From Xenophilus sp. E41 (GTDB lineage Bacteria > Pseudomonadota > Gammaproteobacteria > Burkholderiales > Burkholderiaceae_C): 41,880 nt of DNA. The DNA is taken from contig NZ_QPIB01000034.1 in the NCBI RefSeq assembly GCF_003671765.1, positions 1 to 41,880 of the forward strand, written 5' to 3'. This document shows positions 6,558 through 14,250 of the stretch, one piece after another (positions within the stretch are counted from its first letter, which is position 1; each line of letters starts with the position of its first letter). The notes beneath the pieces were generated by a model. That model searched no databases and was not told the DNA's origin. It was given only the letters and a program-made list of their open reading frames with translations. The translations under genes were made by a program, and so were the position numbers.

Positions 6558-8669
6558 ATGACCGCAATCGCTACGACTCCCGCACAGACCACCAGCAAGG
6601 CCGCTCGTCCCACCAACGGCGCAGGGGTCAACAAGGCCCCTCCCGCAGCGCCGAATGGTGCGAAGGCCGTGAAGGCGCCCAAGACGCCGAAGGTCCCGAA
6701 GAAGGCCCCGACCGCCGTGGCCGCCACCGAGACGACAACCTCCCAGGTGGCCGAGGGTCGATACTTGCTGGTGCCGCTGGAACAACTGGTGCTGAGCGAA
6801 GCCAACGTCCGGCGTGTGTTCCACGCCGAGGGCATCGAGGAATTGGCCGCACTCATTGGCTCGCAAGGGCTGCTGCAGCGCCTAGCGGTGGTGGCGCACA
6901 CCGAGGGCCGCTATGCCGTGGTGGCCGGGGGGCGGCGCCTGCGCGCGATGCAACGCCTCGTGGCGCAGGGTCGGTGGGAGGCTTTCCGTCCGGTGGAGTG
7001 CAAGCTCTACGACAGCGAGCGCGCCGCCGAGGTGTCGCTGGCCGAAAACTCTGGCCGCGAGGCGATGCATCCGGCCGACGAGATGGAAGCCTTCCGCAAG
7101 CTCGTGGAAGAGGGCCTGACCGTCGCACAGGTCGCTGGCCGTTTCGGGGTGACGCCGATCACGGTGGAGCGGCGTCTCAAGCTCGCACGACTGGCGCCTC
7201 GCTTCCTCGCCTTGTACCGGGCCGAGGAGATCGACCCGGACCAGTTGCAGGCCCTTGCGCTGACCGAGGACCACGCGGCGCAGGAGGCTGTCTGGGATGG
7301 TCTGCCCACCTACGACCGCGATGCCTACTCGATCCGCCGCGCCCTGACCGAGGAATCCTGCCGGGGCGATGGCCGTCTCGCCCGCTTTGTCGGCATCGAG
7401 TCCTATGAGGCGCGGGGCGGGAAAGTGCGCCGCGATCTGTTTGCGGAGGAAGGCGACGGGTCCGGGGTGTTCCTGGACGATGGCGTGCTGCTGCAGGTGC
7501 TCGCCATGGAGAAGCTGCGCGCTGCTGGCGAAGATGTCCGGGCCGAGGGTTGGGGCTGGGTGGAGTGCTTGCTCGACGGGGACTACCTCGCGCTGCGCGG
7601 CTACGGGCGCGAGGCGAAGGGGGAACGCGAACCTACATCAGAAGAGTCGCAGTCCATGACAGCCATGGAGGCTGAACGTGACGAACTGGATGCGGCCTAC
7701 GAACGCAACGAGCACGCGGACCGGGACACCGAGGTTTATGAAGCCGAGGAGCAACGGCTGATGGGCCTCATCGACGCACTGGACGAGCGCATCGATGCCG
7801 CACACGATGCCCTGGCGCAATGGACGCCGGAGCAGATGGCCCGCAGCGGTGCGCTGCTGCGCATCGATCACGGGGGCCAGATCACCATGGACCGGGGTCT
7901 GATCCGGGCCGAGGACCGGACGGCGACGAACGAAGGGCAGGGCGGCGATGACTCAGCGGCCACCTTCGCGCCGAGCGACGCGTCAAAGAAGCGATCCGCG
8001 ATCAGCGAGAAGCTCATGCGTGACCTGACCGCCCACCGCACCGGGGCCATCCAGGCCGCTCTCGTGCAGAACCCGCATGTGGCGCTGGTCACGCTCGTGC
8101 ACCGCCTCGCGGAGACGGTGTTCGGTCACTACGGGCGCGGCAACGATGTCGTGAAGGTGCACCTGACGATGACCAGCGACTACGCGCTGGCCCAGGACGC
8201 CACGGACTTCGAAAGCTCGCCCGCCGGTGCCCTGTTGGACCGCGCGACGACCGAATGGGGCGACCGCCTGCCGGGCAGTCCCGAGGCGCTGTTCGGGTGG
8301 CTGTTGGCGCAGGGCCGCGACACGCTGCTCGACCTCCTGGCCTTCTGCACCGCGCGCAGCTTCAACGCGGTGGCCGTCCGGGAGCGTGGGACCGACCAGA
8401 GCGATGCGATCACCGAAGCGCTGGGCGTGGACATGGCCGACTGGTGGGTGCCGACCGCCGCGAGTTACCTCGGGTCTGTGAGCAAGGCCAAGGCGCTCGA
8501 AGCGGTGAAGGAGGCCACCGGCGTTGATGACACAGCGGCGGTGGCAGGTATGAAGAAGGAGGAAGCGATCCGGCACTGCGCCGCGAAGCTGGAGGGCTCG
8601 CGGTGGCTGCCTGCACCGCTGCGGCGTGTGCCGGTCGGTGCCCCGGCGTCGGATGCCGACGAATCGTGA
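6558..8669 (+). CDS. Large ParB/RepB/Spo0J-family nuclease-domain protein
   Basis: A 703-residue protein from ATG 6558, with AAAGGAACGG directly upstream. Residues 1-65 are a low-complexity A/T/K/P-rich tail. Residues about 70-160 form the ParB/Srx domain (VPLEQLVLSEANVRR..., then YAVVAGGRRLRAMQRL and AEVSLAENSGREAMHPADEM). A helix-turn-helix follows (TVAQVAGRFGVTPITVERRLKLARLAP, about 190-220). The remaining roughly 450 residues, including an acidic coiled coil near 365-420, are specific to a long subfamily common on proteobacterial plasmids and integrative elements. Chromosomal ParB is about 300 residues. No parA is adjacent, and a second, normal-size ParB lies at 30290. A role in regulation or DNA protection rather than segregation is possible. 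Confidence 0.85.
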   Translation: MTAIATTPAQTTSKAARPTNGAGVNKAPPAAPNGAKAVKAPKTPKVPKKAPTAVAATETTTSQVAEGRYLLVPLEQLVLSEANVRRVFHAEGIEELAALIGSQGLLQRLAVVAHTEGRYAVVAGGRRLRAMQRLVAQGRWEAFRPVECKLYDSERAAEVSLAENSGREAMHPADEMEAFRKLVEEGLTVAQVAGRFGVTPITVERRLKLARLAPRFLALYRAEEIDPDQLQALALTEDHAAQEAVWDGLPTYDRDAYSIRRALTEESCRGDGRLARFVGIESYEARGGKVRRDLFAEEGDGSGVFLDDGVLLQVLAMEKLRAAGEDVRAEGWGWVECLLDGDYLALRGYGREAKGEREPTSEESQSMTAMEAERDELDAAYERNEHADRDTEVYEAEEQRLMGLIDALDERIDAAHDALAQWTPEQMARSGALLRIDHGGQITMDRGLIRAEDRTATNEGQGGDDSAATFAPSDASKKRSAISEKLMRDLTAHRTGAIQAALVQNPHVALVTLVHRLAETVFGHYGRGNDVVKVHLTMTSDYALAQDATDFESSPAGALLDRATTEWGDRLPGSPEALFGWLLAQGRDTLLDLLAFCTARSFNAVAVRERGTDQSDAITEALGVDMADWWVPTAASYLGSVSKAKALEAVKEATGVDDTAAVAGMKKEEAIRHCAAKLEGSRWLPAPLRRVPVGAPASDADES

Positions 8670-8749
8670 GCTTCGGGAGGTCACGCCTTGCGGGCATGGC
8701 CTCCCGGCCCATCGGGTTGCCATTGCTTCTTATAAAGGGGAATTGTTTC

Positions 8750-8959
8750 ATGTCAAAGTTCATTGCCCTTGCTGTGGCCGCCAACGTATGCGGCGCGGTT
8801 GTCCTTGGTGTGTTCCTGTCTGCGTCCAGTCCGGAGCCAGCGCGCGCGCCGAGTTCGCCCCACGGTGACTTCGCCACCCGCTTGCAGCCGAAGCTCGACG
8901 GGATCGGCAGCACGCGCGATCTGGCACCCGTGGCGCTGCCTGCGGGTGGCGGTCGTTGA
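8750..8959 (+). CDS. Small exported or membrane-anchored protein
   Basis: A 69-residue protein. ATG 8750 has AAAGGGG at good spacing, so this start is preferred over the longer open frame. Residues 4-24 (FIALAVAANVCGAVVLGVFLS) form one hydrophobic segment, either a signal peptide or an anchor. A short hydrophilic proline-rich tail follows. No lipobox is present. Function unknown. It sits between the large ParB gene and the mobilization module. Confidence 0.55.
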   Translation: MSKFIALAVAANVCGAVVLGVFLSASSPEPARAPSSPHGDFATRLQPKLDGIGSTRDLAPVALPAGGGR

Positions 8960-9255
8960 GCACAGCGGTCGCACGCTCGGCCGTGAGGCGGTGCGCTTGA
9001 CGCCTTCGGATTAGGCGCCTGTCGGTTAATAGACGTGAGTCTCTACAGGCGTGGCCCGGATGCATTGGTCGGGGGAGACGACGGGCCAAGAGATCACGAG
9101 CGACACCTGAGATGCGCGTGATTTGAGATCGATCGAAGGGTCTAGGTTCGAAGGCGCTGCGAGACGGATGAGGCCGGTCGACTGAAGCTTGAGACAAATT
9201 TGTTCGCGGCGCCGAACGCAAAGTCCTTGTGCGGCATTGAGGGCAGGATAGACAC
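8960..9255. other. Candidate origin of transfer (oriT) with MOBP-type nic site
   Basis: This noncoding region precedes the relaxase operon. On the minus strand 9250-9241 reads TATCCTGCCC, matching the nic core of RP4-like MOBP origins (YATCCTG|Y), with cleavage expected after the G. Just 5' of it on that strand is an inverted repeat TGTCGG/CCGACA (9257-9262/9283-9288), in the position where accessory proteins bind in IncP oriT. Further left are nested inverted repeats: CGCCT/AGGCG (9001-9017), CGCCTGT/ACAGGCG (9016-9022/9045-9051) and AGAC/GTCT inside the last. The nic match and location are observed; transfer function is inferred. Confidence 0.65.
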
Positions 9256-9855
9256 TTGTCGGACGGGGTTAACACACATGGGCCGACAGTGACTTCGCGC
9301 AGTGCTTCCAGCGTCTTGGGCGTGCGGGTTTCAGACGAAACCCGCACGCGGTTCGCGGCGCTCGCATCGCAGCATCAGCTGTCGGTGTCGGCGCTCATGA
9401 CCAGGCTCATCGACGGCGTGCTGGCCTCCAACGGGGTGCGTCCGGACAGCGGTTTGGAGACTGTCGGTTCGCTCGACGCATTCGCCGGTGTACCGGCCGA
9501 CGACCGCATCTCATTGCGGCTGCGTCGAGGCGATCGGGGTCTAGCGGCCGCGCGGGCTGAAGCACGCGGCATGCGGACCGGCACCTACCTTGCGCTTCTC
9601 ATCCACAACCACGTTCGCGCAACCGATGTGCTACCGCCGCCAGAGCTGGATGTCGTCAAAAGTCTTAGTGCGCATATCGCTGCACTGGGGCGCGAGCTTC
9701 GCGTGTTCGCGACGCCGAACACTTTAAGCGCGCAGGACCTGTCTGAGCTTCGAGATCTCATGGAGCGGCTCCGGGTTGAAGTCGCTGCGGCACGCGAAGC
9801 GTCGTCCGAAGTTGTGCGGCGGAATCTCCAAAGTTGGGAGGGCACGCATGCCTAA
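9256..9855 (+). CDS. Relaxosome accessory protein (MobC/TraJ-like, ribbon-helix-helix)
   Basis: A 199-residue protein if translation starts at TTG 9256 (GAGGGCAGGAT upstream), or 188 from GTG 9289. Two RHH-like stretches are visible: LGVRVSDETRTRFAALASQH... (about 21-60) and ISLRLRRGDRGLAAARAEAR... (about 85-122, the region usually seen in MobC-type proteins). A C-terminal helical coiled coil follows (LSELRDLMERLRVEVAAARE). Such proteins bind oriT and help the relaxase nick. The gene overlaps the relaxase start by 8 nt and begins only a few bases from the predicted nic site, which suggests autoregulation through oriT binding. Confidence 0.75.
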   Translation: MSDGVNTHGPTVTSRSASSVLGVRVSDETRTRFAALASQHQLSVSALMTRLIDGVLASNGVRPDSGLETVGSLDAFAGVPADDRISLRLRRGDRGLAAARAEARGMRTGTYLALLIHNHVRATDVLPPPELDVVKSLSAHIAALGRELRVFATPNTLSAQDLSELRDLMERLRVEVAAAREASSEVVRRNLQSWEGTHA

Positions 9856-10936
9856 GCAGATGGTCAAGGTCACTCGTGCTTCCGGGGCGGGGCGTGACCT
9901 GGCACTGGACATCGTCAGCTACGGTCGCCGCGGGCCAGTTGGCACGCTTCAACTGGGTCAGGACCGGATCGAGCAGGTGCAGCGCACCGTTGGGCGGACG
10001 CCCGAGGTCATGATCAAGGTGTCGGGCGGCGGACGCGACTCCGGCACCGTGCGGGCGCACCTGAAGTACGTCGGGCGGCACGGAAAGCTCTCGATCGAGA
10101 CCGACGATGGCCTCGAGATGCAAGGCAGGGAAGCAGCCGATGCGCTCATCGACGATTGGGCGCTCGATCAGTGCCGTAGCGCACATCGGCCCAAACCGGC
10201 GGAAGGGGAGAAAGACACTCGCTCCAAGCTCGTGCACAACATCGTGCTGTCGATGCCCGCGGGCACGCCGCCGGACAAAGTGCTGGCGGCAGCAAAAGTC
10301 TTCGCACGCGAGAACTTTGCGCTTCAATACCGCTACGCAATGGTGCTGCACACGGACCAAGCGCACCCGCACGTCCACCTGGTCGTGAAGTGCGAGCACG
10401 AGTACGAGCCGCGCAAGCGCCTGTACATCCGCAAGGACATATTGCGACGTTGGCGCGAGCAGTTTGCCGAGCTGATGCGTGAGCAGGGCGTGGCGGCCAA
10501 TGCGACGCCGCGACAGGTTCGCGGACAGACGCGTCGCCCGTTGCGCGATCCGATCCACCACCGCCTGCGAGCGATGCGTGCGTTCAACGGGCTCGATGCG
10601 CAGGAACGTCAGGATCGCCATCCGCCAAGTCCTTCGCGATTCATGCGCGCCAAGGTGCTGGACGCGCTGACGCGGATGCGTGGCGGCGGCCAGCCACTGG
10701 ATGCGGGCCGGTCCGATCTGCAGACCACGCGCGATGCTGTCACTTCCGATTGGCAGTCGACGGCTCATGCGCTTCGCCAGCAGGGCAGGCTCGATCTGGC
10801 CTCGCGGGTCGAGCGGTTCGTGGACCAGATGCGGCCTGTTCGGACGGATGCCGAGCATCTGGCCGAGCGGTGGGGCCGGGAACGGACACAGGAACCGCCC
10901 GCGCATCCACGCCCGCCGAATCCCCGCAGTCGTTAG
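9848..10936 (+). CDS. MOBP-type relaxase
   Basis: A 362-residue protein from ATG 9848. The nuclease domain carries an HPHVH triad (H173, H175, H177), the metal-binding HxHxH of HUH relaxases, within a YRYAMVLHTDQAHPHVHLVV block. Y74 in AHLKYVGRHG is the best candidate for the nicking tyrosine. This assignment is inferred by comparison with VirD2/MobA-type enzymes. The C-terminal 130 residues are helical and basic, ending in a proline-rich tail (HPRPPNPRSR) that may serve as a secretion signal. It would nick oriT, stay bound to the 5' end and be delivered through VirD4. The 5' end overlaps the accessory gene, giving a two-gene operon. It is unrelated to the DUF3363 fragment at the left end. 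Confidence 0.85.
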   Translation: MPKQMVKVTRASGAGRDLALDIVSYGRRGPVGTLQLGQDRIEQVQRTVGRTPEVMIKVSGGGRDSGTVRAHLKYVGRHGKLSIETDDGLEMQGREAADALIDDWALDQCRSAHRPKPAEGEKDTRSKLVHNIVLSMPAGTPPDKVLAAAKVFARENFALQYRYAMVLHTDQAHPHVHLVVKCEHEYEPRKRLYIRKDILRRWREQFAELMREQGVAANATPRQVRGQTRRPLRDPIHHRLRAMRAFNGLDAQERQDRHPPSPSRFMRAKVLDALTRMRGGGQPLDAGRSDLQTTRDAVTSDWQSTAHALRQQGRLDLASRVERFVDQMRPVRTDAEHLAERWGRERTQEPPAHPRPPNPRSR

Positions 10937-11084
10937 GCAACGTTTTCAGCCTGAAGACCGGGCGGCCAGTGTTGCTGAGCCTGCGAGGAGGACCTCGGTG
11001 CCAGGCGTGTGCGAGAACGCCTCGCGCTTCAATCGGCCCGCCTTAGGCATCCGGGTCGGCGACCATGCGCCGGCCCCCGTTCGC

Positions 11085-11816
11085 TCACATGTGTTGCAGT
11101 GCCTCGGCCGCCTGCTGTACGAGTTGCGGGTGTGCGTCCAATTGGTGGCGAATGTGTGCCCAGGCAGCCCGGTGATCGCCGTGAAAGACCGCGAGCACTT
11201 CGTCAGCGCTCGGCTGTGCGGGGAGCGATTGCTTCCAGCGTCGCGCGATGTCGATGACAGGCTCGGACAGCAAGTCGGCAGGCTTCAGGATCCCGAAGGA
11301 AGCCAGCGGGCCGGGTCGTCGGTCCAGATTCACCTCGACCTGCACGCCCGATAGCGGCCTGATCAGCGTGGCACTCAGGCCGCCGGTTCGGATCACTTCA
11401 AATACATCGTCGGCATCGTCCACGGCACGCGTGAGCCAGTCGGCGATGGCAAAGCGGACCTTCTCCATGAAGTCGCCAGGCTGCGCCAGCCCAACGCTCA
11501 CCTCGTGCTGCTGCGCCTGTGGAACGAGTGCATGGATCGCTTCCTGCGCGGCGTCGGCCGCGTCCCAGTAGATGCGAGCGGCCGCATGGTCCTCGGCTGA
11601 GGGCGTGACTTGCTCGGGCTGGCTTTGCATGCCATCGAGACCCAGTTGGTCGTCGTCTCCCGGGAGCCCGAGCTCATCCCAGTGGATGAGCTTCCCGACC
11701 GCCTCCATCGCCTTCCACGGGTCCATGTCGGCTTTGGTGAAGACGGCGAGCGCGGCTGCCGCTCCAGCGTTCAAGGCTTCTGCGGGTGCGCCGCGAGACA
11801 CGACTTCGAGTTGCAT
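11085..11816 (-). CDS. Hypothetical acidic protein
   Basis: A 243-residue soluble, acidic, alanine/glutamine-rich protein with no recognised domain. The first 45 residues (AEALNAGAAAALAVFTKADMDPWKAM) and a central helical part (EDHAAARIYWDAADAAQEAIHAL) suggest a helical fold. No signal peptide or membrane segment is present. The gene stands alone. About 100 bp upstream of its start is a LexA-box-like palindrome (11916-11931), so SOS control is possible. The start at 11816 has no strong ribosome-binding site. Confidence 0.6.
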   Translation of the reverse strand: MQLEVVSRGAPAEALNAGAAAALAVFTKADMDPWKAMEAVGKLIHWDELGLPGDDDQLGLDGMQSQPEQVTPSAEDHAAARIYWDAADAAQEAIHALVPQAQQHEVSVGLAQPGDFMEKVRFAIADWLTRAVDDADDVFEVIRTGGLSATLIRPLSGVQVEVNLDRRPGPLASFGILKPADLLSEPVIDIARRWKQSLPAQPSADEVLAVFHGDHRAAWAHIRHQLDAHPQLVQQAAEALQHM

Positions 11817-12153
11817 GGCATCGGTCCGAAAAGGTCGGGTCGCTTTCCGCCAGCGAAGGCAAAGGGAGAGCGCCCGAGAAATGACAACTGCAAGCGAGGC
11901 AGTCTAGTTCGAATACTGTATATTTGTCCAGTATTTGGTTGATTGATGGCCGTGTGCGCCAAGCGACTCATTTGATGAGGCGCGTGGGCTACCTTGACGC
12001 GATCCGCTGGCCGTCGGCCGCAGGTCCTTTCAAGAGCCACAGCCTGCCGAGTGAGGCGGGGCATGTCTTGGAAGGTTCTGGCCCGGGCTGGCCAGCCACA
12101 TGTCTGCCAGTCGACTTCGGCCGCCGTTTCCTTCACGCACAATCGCGCCCCTC
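11817..12153. other. 337-bp intergenic region between divergent genes
   Basis: Apart from the LexA-box-like palindrome at 11916-11931 and its AT-rich surroundings (11905-11950), I see no gene, RNA or strong hairpin here. A short plus-strand frame starting at 12100 extends the next gene upstream but has no good ribosome-binding site. Confidence 0.4.
11916..11931. promoter_or_regulatory. Possible LexA (SOS) box
   Basis: CTGTATATTTGTCCAG matches the proteobacterial LexA consensus CTGT-N8-ACAG except for one base (CCAG for ACAG). It is extended by flanking ATA and TAT, giving outer palindrome arms ATACTG/CAGTAT (11913-11918/11929-11934). It lies 100 bp upstream of the minus-strand gene starting at 11816 and 223 bp before the plus-strand gene at 12154. 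The AT-rich setting contrasts with the surrounding GC-rich DNA, as expected for a promoter. Confidence 0.5.
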
Positions 12154-12360
12154 ATGGACCTATTCGACTCTGCCCCCACGATGCTGCGCCAGCCCACTTG
12201 GTATAGCGACACCGTGCTCGAGGAAATCCCGCTGCCACTGCGTGCGAGCGACTATGAAGTGACGCCTGCTGCGGAGCAAAACGGCCGGTGGAAAGTTACG
12301 TCCTCCAACGGCGAGGTGGTGTATTGCGGCATCGGGCCCGTCACCGTGTCGGTGGGCTGA
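12154..12360 (+). CDS. Small hypothetical protein
   Basis: A 68-residue protein from ATG 12154 (MDLFDSAP); an in-frame ATG at 12100 would add 18 mostly basic residues. The sequence has a run of beta-prone residues (RWKVTSSNGEVVYCGIGPVTVSVG) at the end and no membrane segment. It has no recognised family. It is convergent with the zeta-like gene (stop 12433). Confidence 0.4.
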   Translation: MDLFDSAPTMLRQPTWYSDTVLEEIPLPLRASDYEVTPAAEQNGRWKVTSSNGEVVYCGIGPVTVSVG

Positions 12361-12432
12361 TCGTCCGCGCTCACGCTGAATCAAACTCGCTGCTCAGAAG
12401 CGTGCGTCCTCGGAAGCAGTGGTCGAGGGCCG

Positions 12433-13659
12433 CTAGCGAGACGGATCGTCGGGTGTCCGAGGCCTTCGCGACTGGTCCCGCGTGGGTGGCTCCATGTCAA
12501 GTGGCCTGGCCTTGGCTTCCTGATTTTTTTGCCGTGCGGCGATCCGCGCCATGTCGCCACGCTCGATGCGCTGCGCGATGTTCTCGCGCGCATGCACGAC
12601 GAGCCGCTGCGCCTGTTCCTTCGGAAAGCGCTCGGCCTCTGTGGCGGCGATGCCCAGGGCCTGCACGGCGCGTTCCTGGTGCGGGAACTCCTTGAGGAAC
12701 TCGAAGCGATTCATGACCCGGAACGCGCCGGCCTCTCGCGCCCATTGCAGGGCCTGCGCGGTCGCTGGCTCCTGCTCGCAGCGGGCTACCGCGTCATTGC
12801 GCCAAGCGAGCACCTGGCTGGCCACCTCACGCGGAACAGTGCTGTCGGTGCCCAGACGTTGGACCAGCGTCTCCCAGCGCATGGCGGTGCGGACCATCTC
12901 CTTGGCGGAGGGCTCCTTGTCCAGCAGCGATGACAGGGTGGCTGCCGCACGGGGAAGGCGGTCCCATTTGTCGCCGACGACACGGCTTTCGTAGATGTGA
13001 TCACCGCTGTTGGCGATCACCCGCAGCCCATCCACCGATCGATCGAACTCCATCCGACCCAGCACGCTCACCACGTTGTCGAACGCGAAGTCGTGCGCCG
13101 GAGTCGACGGCGGCTCGACGCCGAGGCCCTGGCGGCGCCGCATTTCGTAGCGCGCCATCATGGCGATGCGGCTCTCTTCCCGCGACGTCGCGACAAACAC
13201 GGCCTGAACGACATAGCCGTTGCGCCGAAGGTCACTGGCCAAGGCCGGTACGGACTCGATCTCCGTCGTTTCCATCTCGGCGATCAGGTTGAGCCGCTGC
13301 TTCTGTGCATCTTTCGCGAGGCGGTTGAACCAGGTCGCGCAATCGCCGGCCACCCGTGCGGAGTCCTCGGGTGCCATATCACCCCCACGCGCCCACAGCG
13401 GGTGGTAGGCACGCAGCCGATTCATCGAAACATGCGCGGCCGAAGACACCGTCTCGAGCAACTGCTGGCGCAGCTGCACTGTAGCGAAGGTGAGACCCGC
13501 ACCGGGTTGCCCCGTGATGATCATCGCGACGGGCTGGTCGGCCGGCTGTGCGTTCGCGGCCAAGTCCGTGACGACACAACGGTCGTAGAGGCGACGCAGT
13601 TCACGCTCCGACGGCGGGCGTTGGTCCGACTGGCGGTTCGATGAAGCGGCACGCGCCAT
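12433..13659 (-). CDS. Zeta-toxin-like P-loop protein with altered Walker A
   Basis: A 408-residue protein. Residues 44-58 (VAMIITGQPGAGLTF) occupy the position of the zeta-toxin/UDP-GlcNAc-kinase P-loop, but the conserved lysine of GxxGxGK[ST] is leucine (L56). Downstream HVSMNRLRAYHPLWAR corresponds to the zeta block usually read as a DELRxYHP-type motif, and RRNGYVVQAVFVATSREESR to the following strand-helix. The C-terminal half (220-408) is long and helical and is seen in plasmid-borne zeta-like proteins. Zeta toxins phosphorylate UDP-sugars; without the lysine, activity is doubtful. It starts 1 nt inside the stop of a ribbon-helix-helix gene, a toxin-antitoxin-like arrangement. Confidence 0.7.
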   Translation of the reverse strand: MARAASSNRQSDQRPPSERELRRLYDRCVVTDLAANAQPADQPVAMIITGQPGAGLTFATVQLRQQLLETVSSAAHVSMNRLRAYHPLWARGGDMAPEDSARVAGDCATWFNRLAKDAQKQRLNLIAEMETTEIESVPALASDLRRNGYVVQAVFVATSREESRIAMMARYEMRRRQGLGVEPPSTPAHDFAFDNVVSVLGRMEFDRSVDGLRVIANSGDHIYESRVVGDKWDRLPRAAATLSSLLDKEPSAKEMVRTAMRWETLVQRLGTDSTVPREVASQVLAWRNDAVARCEQEPATAQALQWAREAGAFRVMNRFEFLKEFPHQERAVQALGIAATEAERFPKEQAQRLVVHARENIAQRIERGDMARIAARQKNQEAKARPLDMEPPTRDQSRRPRTPDDPSR

Positions 13660-14159
13660 CAGGCGGTCTCCCCATCATCCTGATCACTGCTTGCCCGGGC
13701 CCGAGTCGGGGACTGAGGCGATGCGTACCGCCCGACTATCGTCTCGATCGCCTGCGCATCTTGTGGGTCGAGCGTCGACAGGGCTTGCCTAGCTTCGTCG
13801 CGTTCGCGCGTGAGCTGCTCCACCCGAGCGGCATCGGAGGGGTCCAGATCCAACAGGCGCTCGATCTCGACGGTATGGGTGGCCACGAACTGGTTCAACA
13901 GTGCCAGCGCCAGCTCGGCATCCAACACGGATTTGAGCGGCGCCCACTGGCTGTCGTCGTAGGCGAAAAAGGCGCGGGTCTCGGCTGCTGGTGGTGGCGA
14001 GGGCTGATCGTGGCCAATCGCGAATTCGCCGGACAGCACCGCCTTGGTGACCATCATGCGAATGACATCGCCCAACTCCAGGCCGCGATCGTTGGCCATC
14101 GCCATTGCCTGCTCAGCGATGTCGCGCTCGAGGCGGATGCGGATGTGGAAGCTGTCCAT
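13659..14159 (-). CDS. Ribbon-helix-helix protein, antitoxin-like partner of the zeta-like gene
   Basis: A 166-residue protein. Residues 1-45 (FHIRIRLERDIAEQAMAMAN... then DVIRMMVTKAV) show the strand-helix-helix of RHH/DinJ-RelB-type proteins, with alternating residues in the DNA-binding strand. A linker and a coiled coil (ARVEQLTRERDEARQALSTL, about 110-130) follow. The TGA overlaps the next gene's ATG by one base (TGATG), implying tight coupling. It probably represses its own promoter. A TATAAA -10-like element and the small palindrome ATAGC-N5-GCTAT lie directly upstream. Confidence 0.65.
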   Translation of the reverse strand: MDSFHIRIRLERDIAEQAMAMANDRGLELGDVIRMMVTKAVLSGEFAIGHDQPSPPPAAETRAFFAYDDSQWAPLKSVLDAELALALLNQFVATHTVEIERLLDLDPSDAARVEQLTRERDEARQALSTLDPQDAQAIETIVGRYASPQSPTRARASSDQDDGETA

Positions 14160-14165
14160 GCGACC

Positions 14166-14190
14166 GCGATTTATAGCAGCACGCTATCGC
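14166..14190 (-). promoter_or_regulatory. Candidate operator upstream of the RHH/zeta-like operon
   Basis: Overlapping inverted repeats GCGAT/ATCGC (14166-14170/14186-14190) and ATAGC-N5-GCTAT (14173-14177/14183-14187) lie 7 to 31 bp upstream of ATG 14159. On the minus strand they include a TATAAA that could be the -10 box. This position suits autorepression by the RHH protein. The half-site TATAGCA also occurs in the palindrome at 29276-29296. Confidence 0.45.
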
Positions 14191-14250
14191 ACCTCCGCGC
14201 AAATCGGGGACTCGCCGTCGACCGGTCCTGCGGCTCGCCGGCGGCCGGCT

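Noticed and set aside
8675-8705. GGGAGG/CCTCCC hairpin after the large ParB gene as a terminator
   Set aside because: The stem is short with a 19-nt loop and has no T-run; transcription may simply continue into the small gene at 8750.
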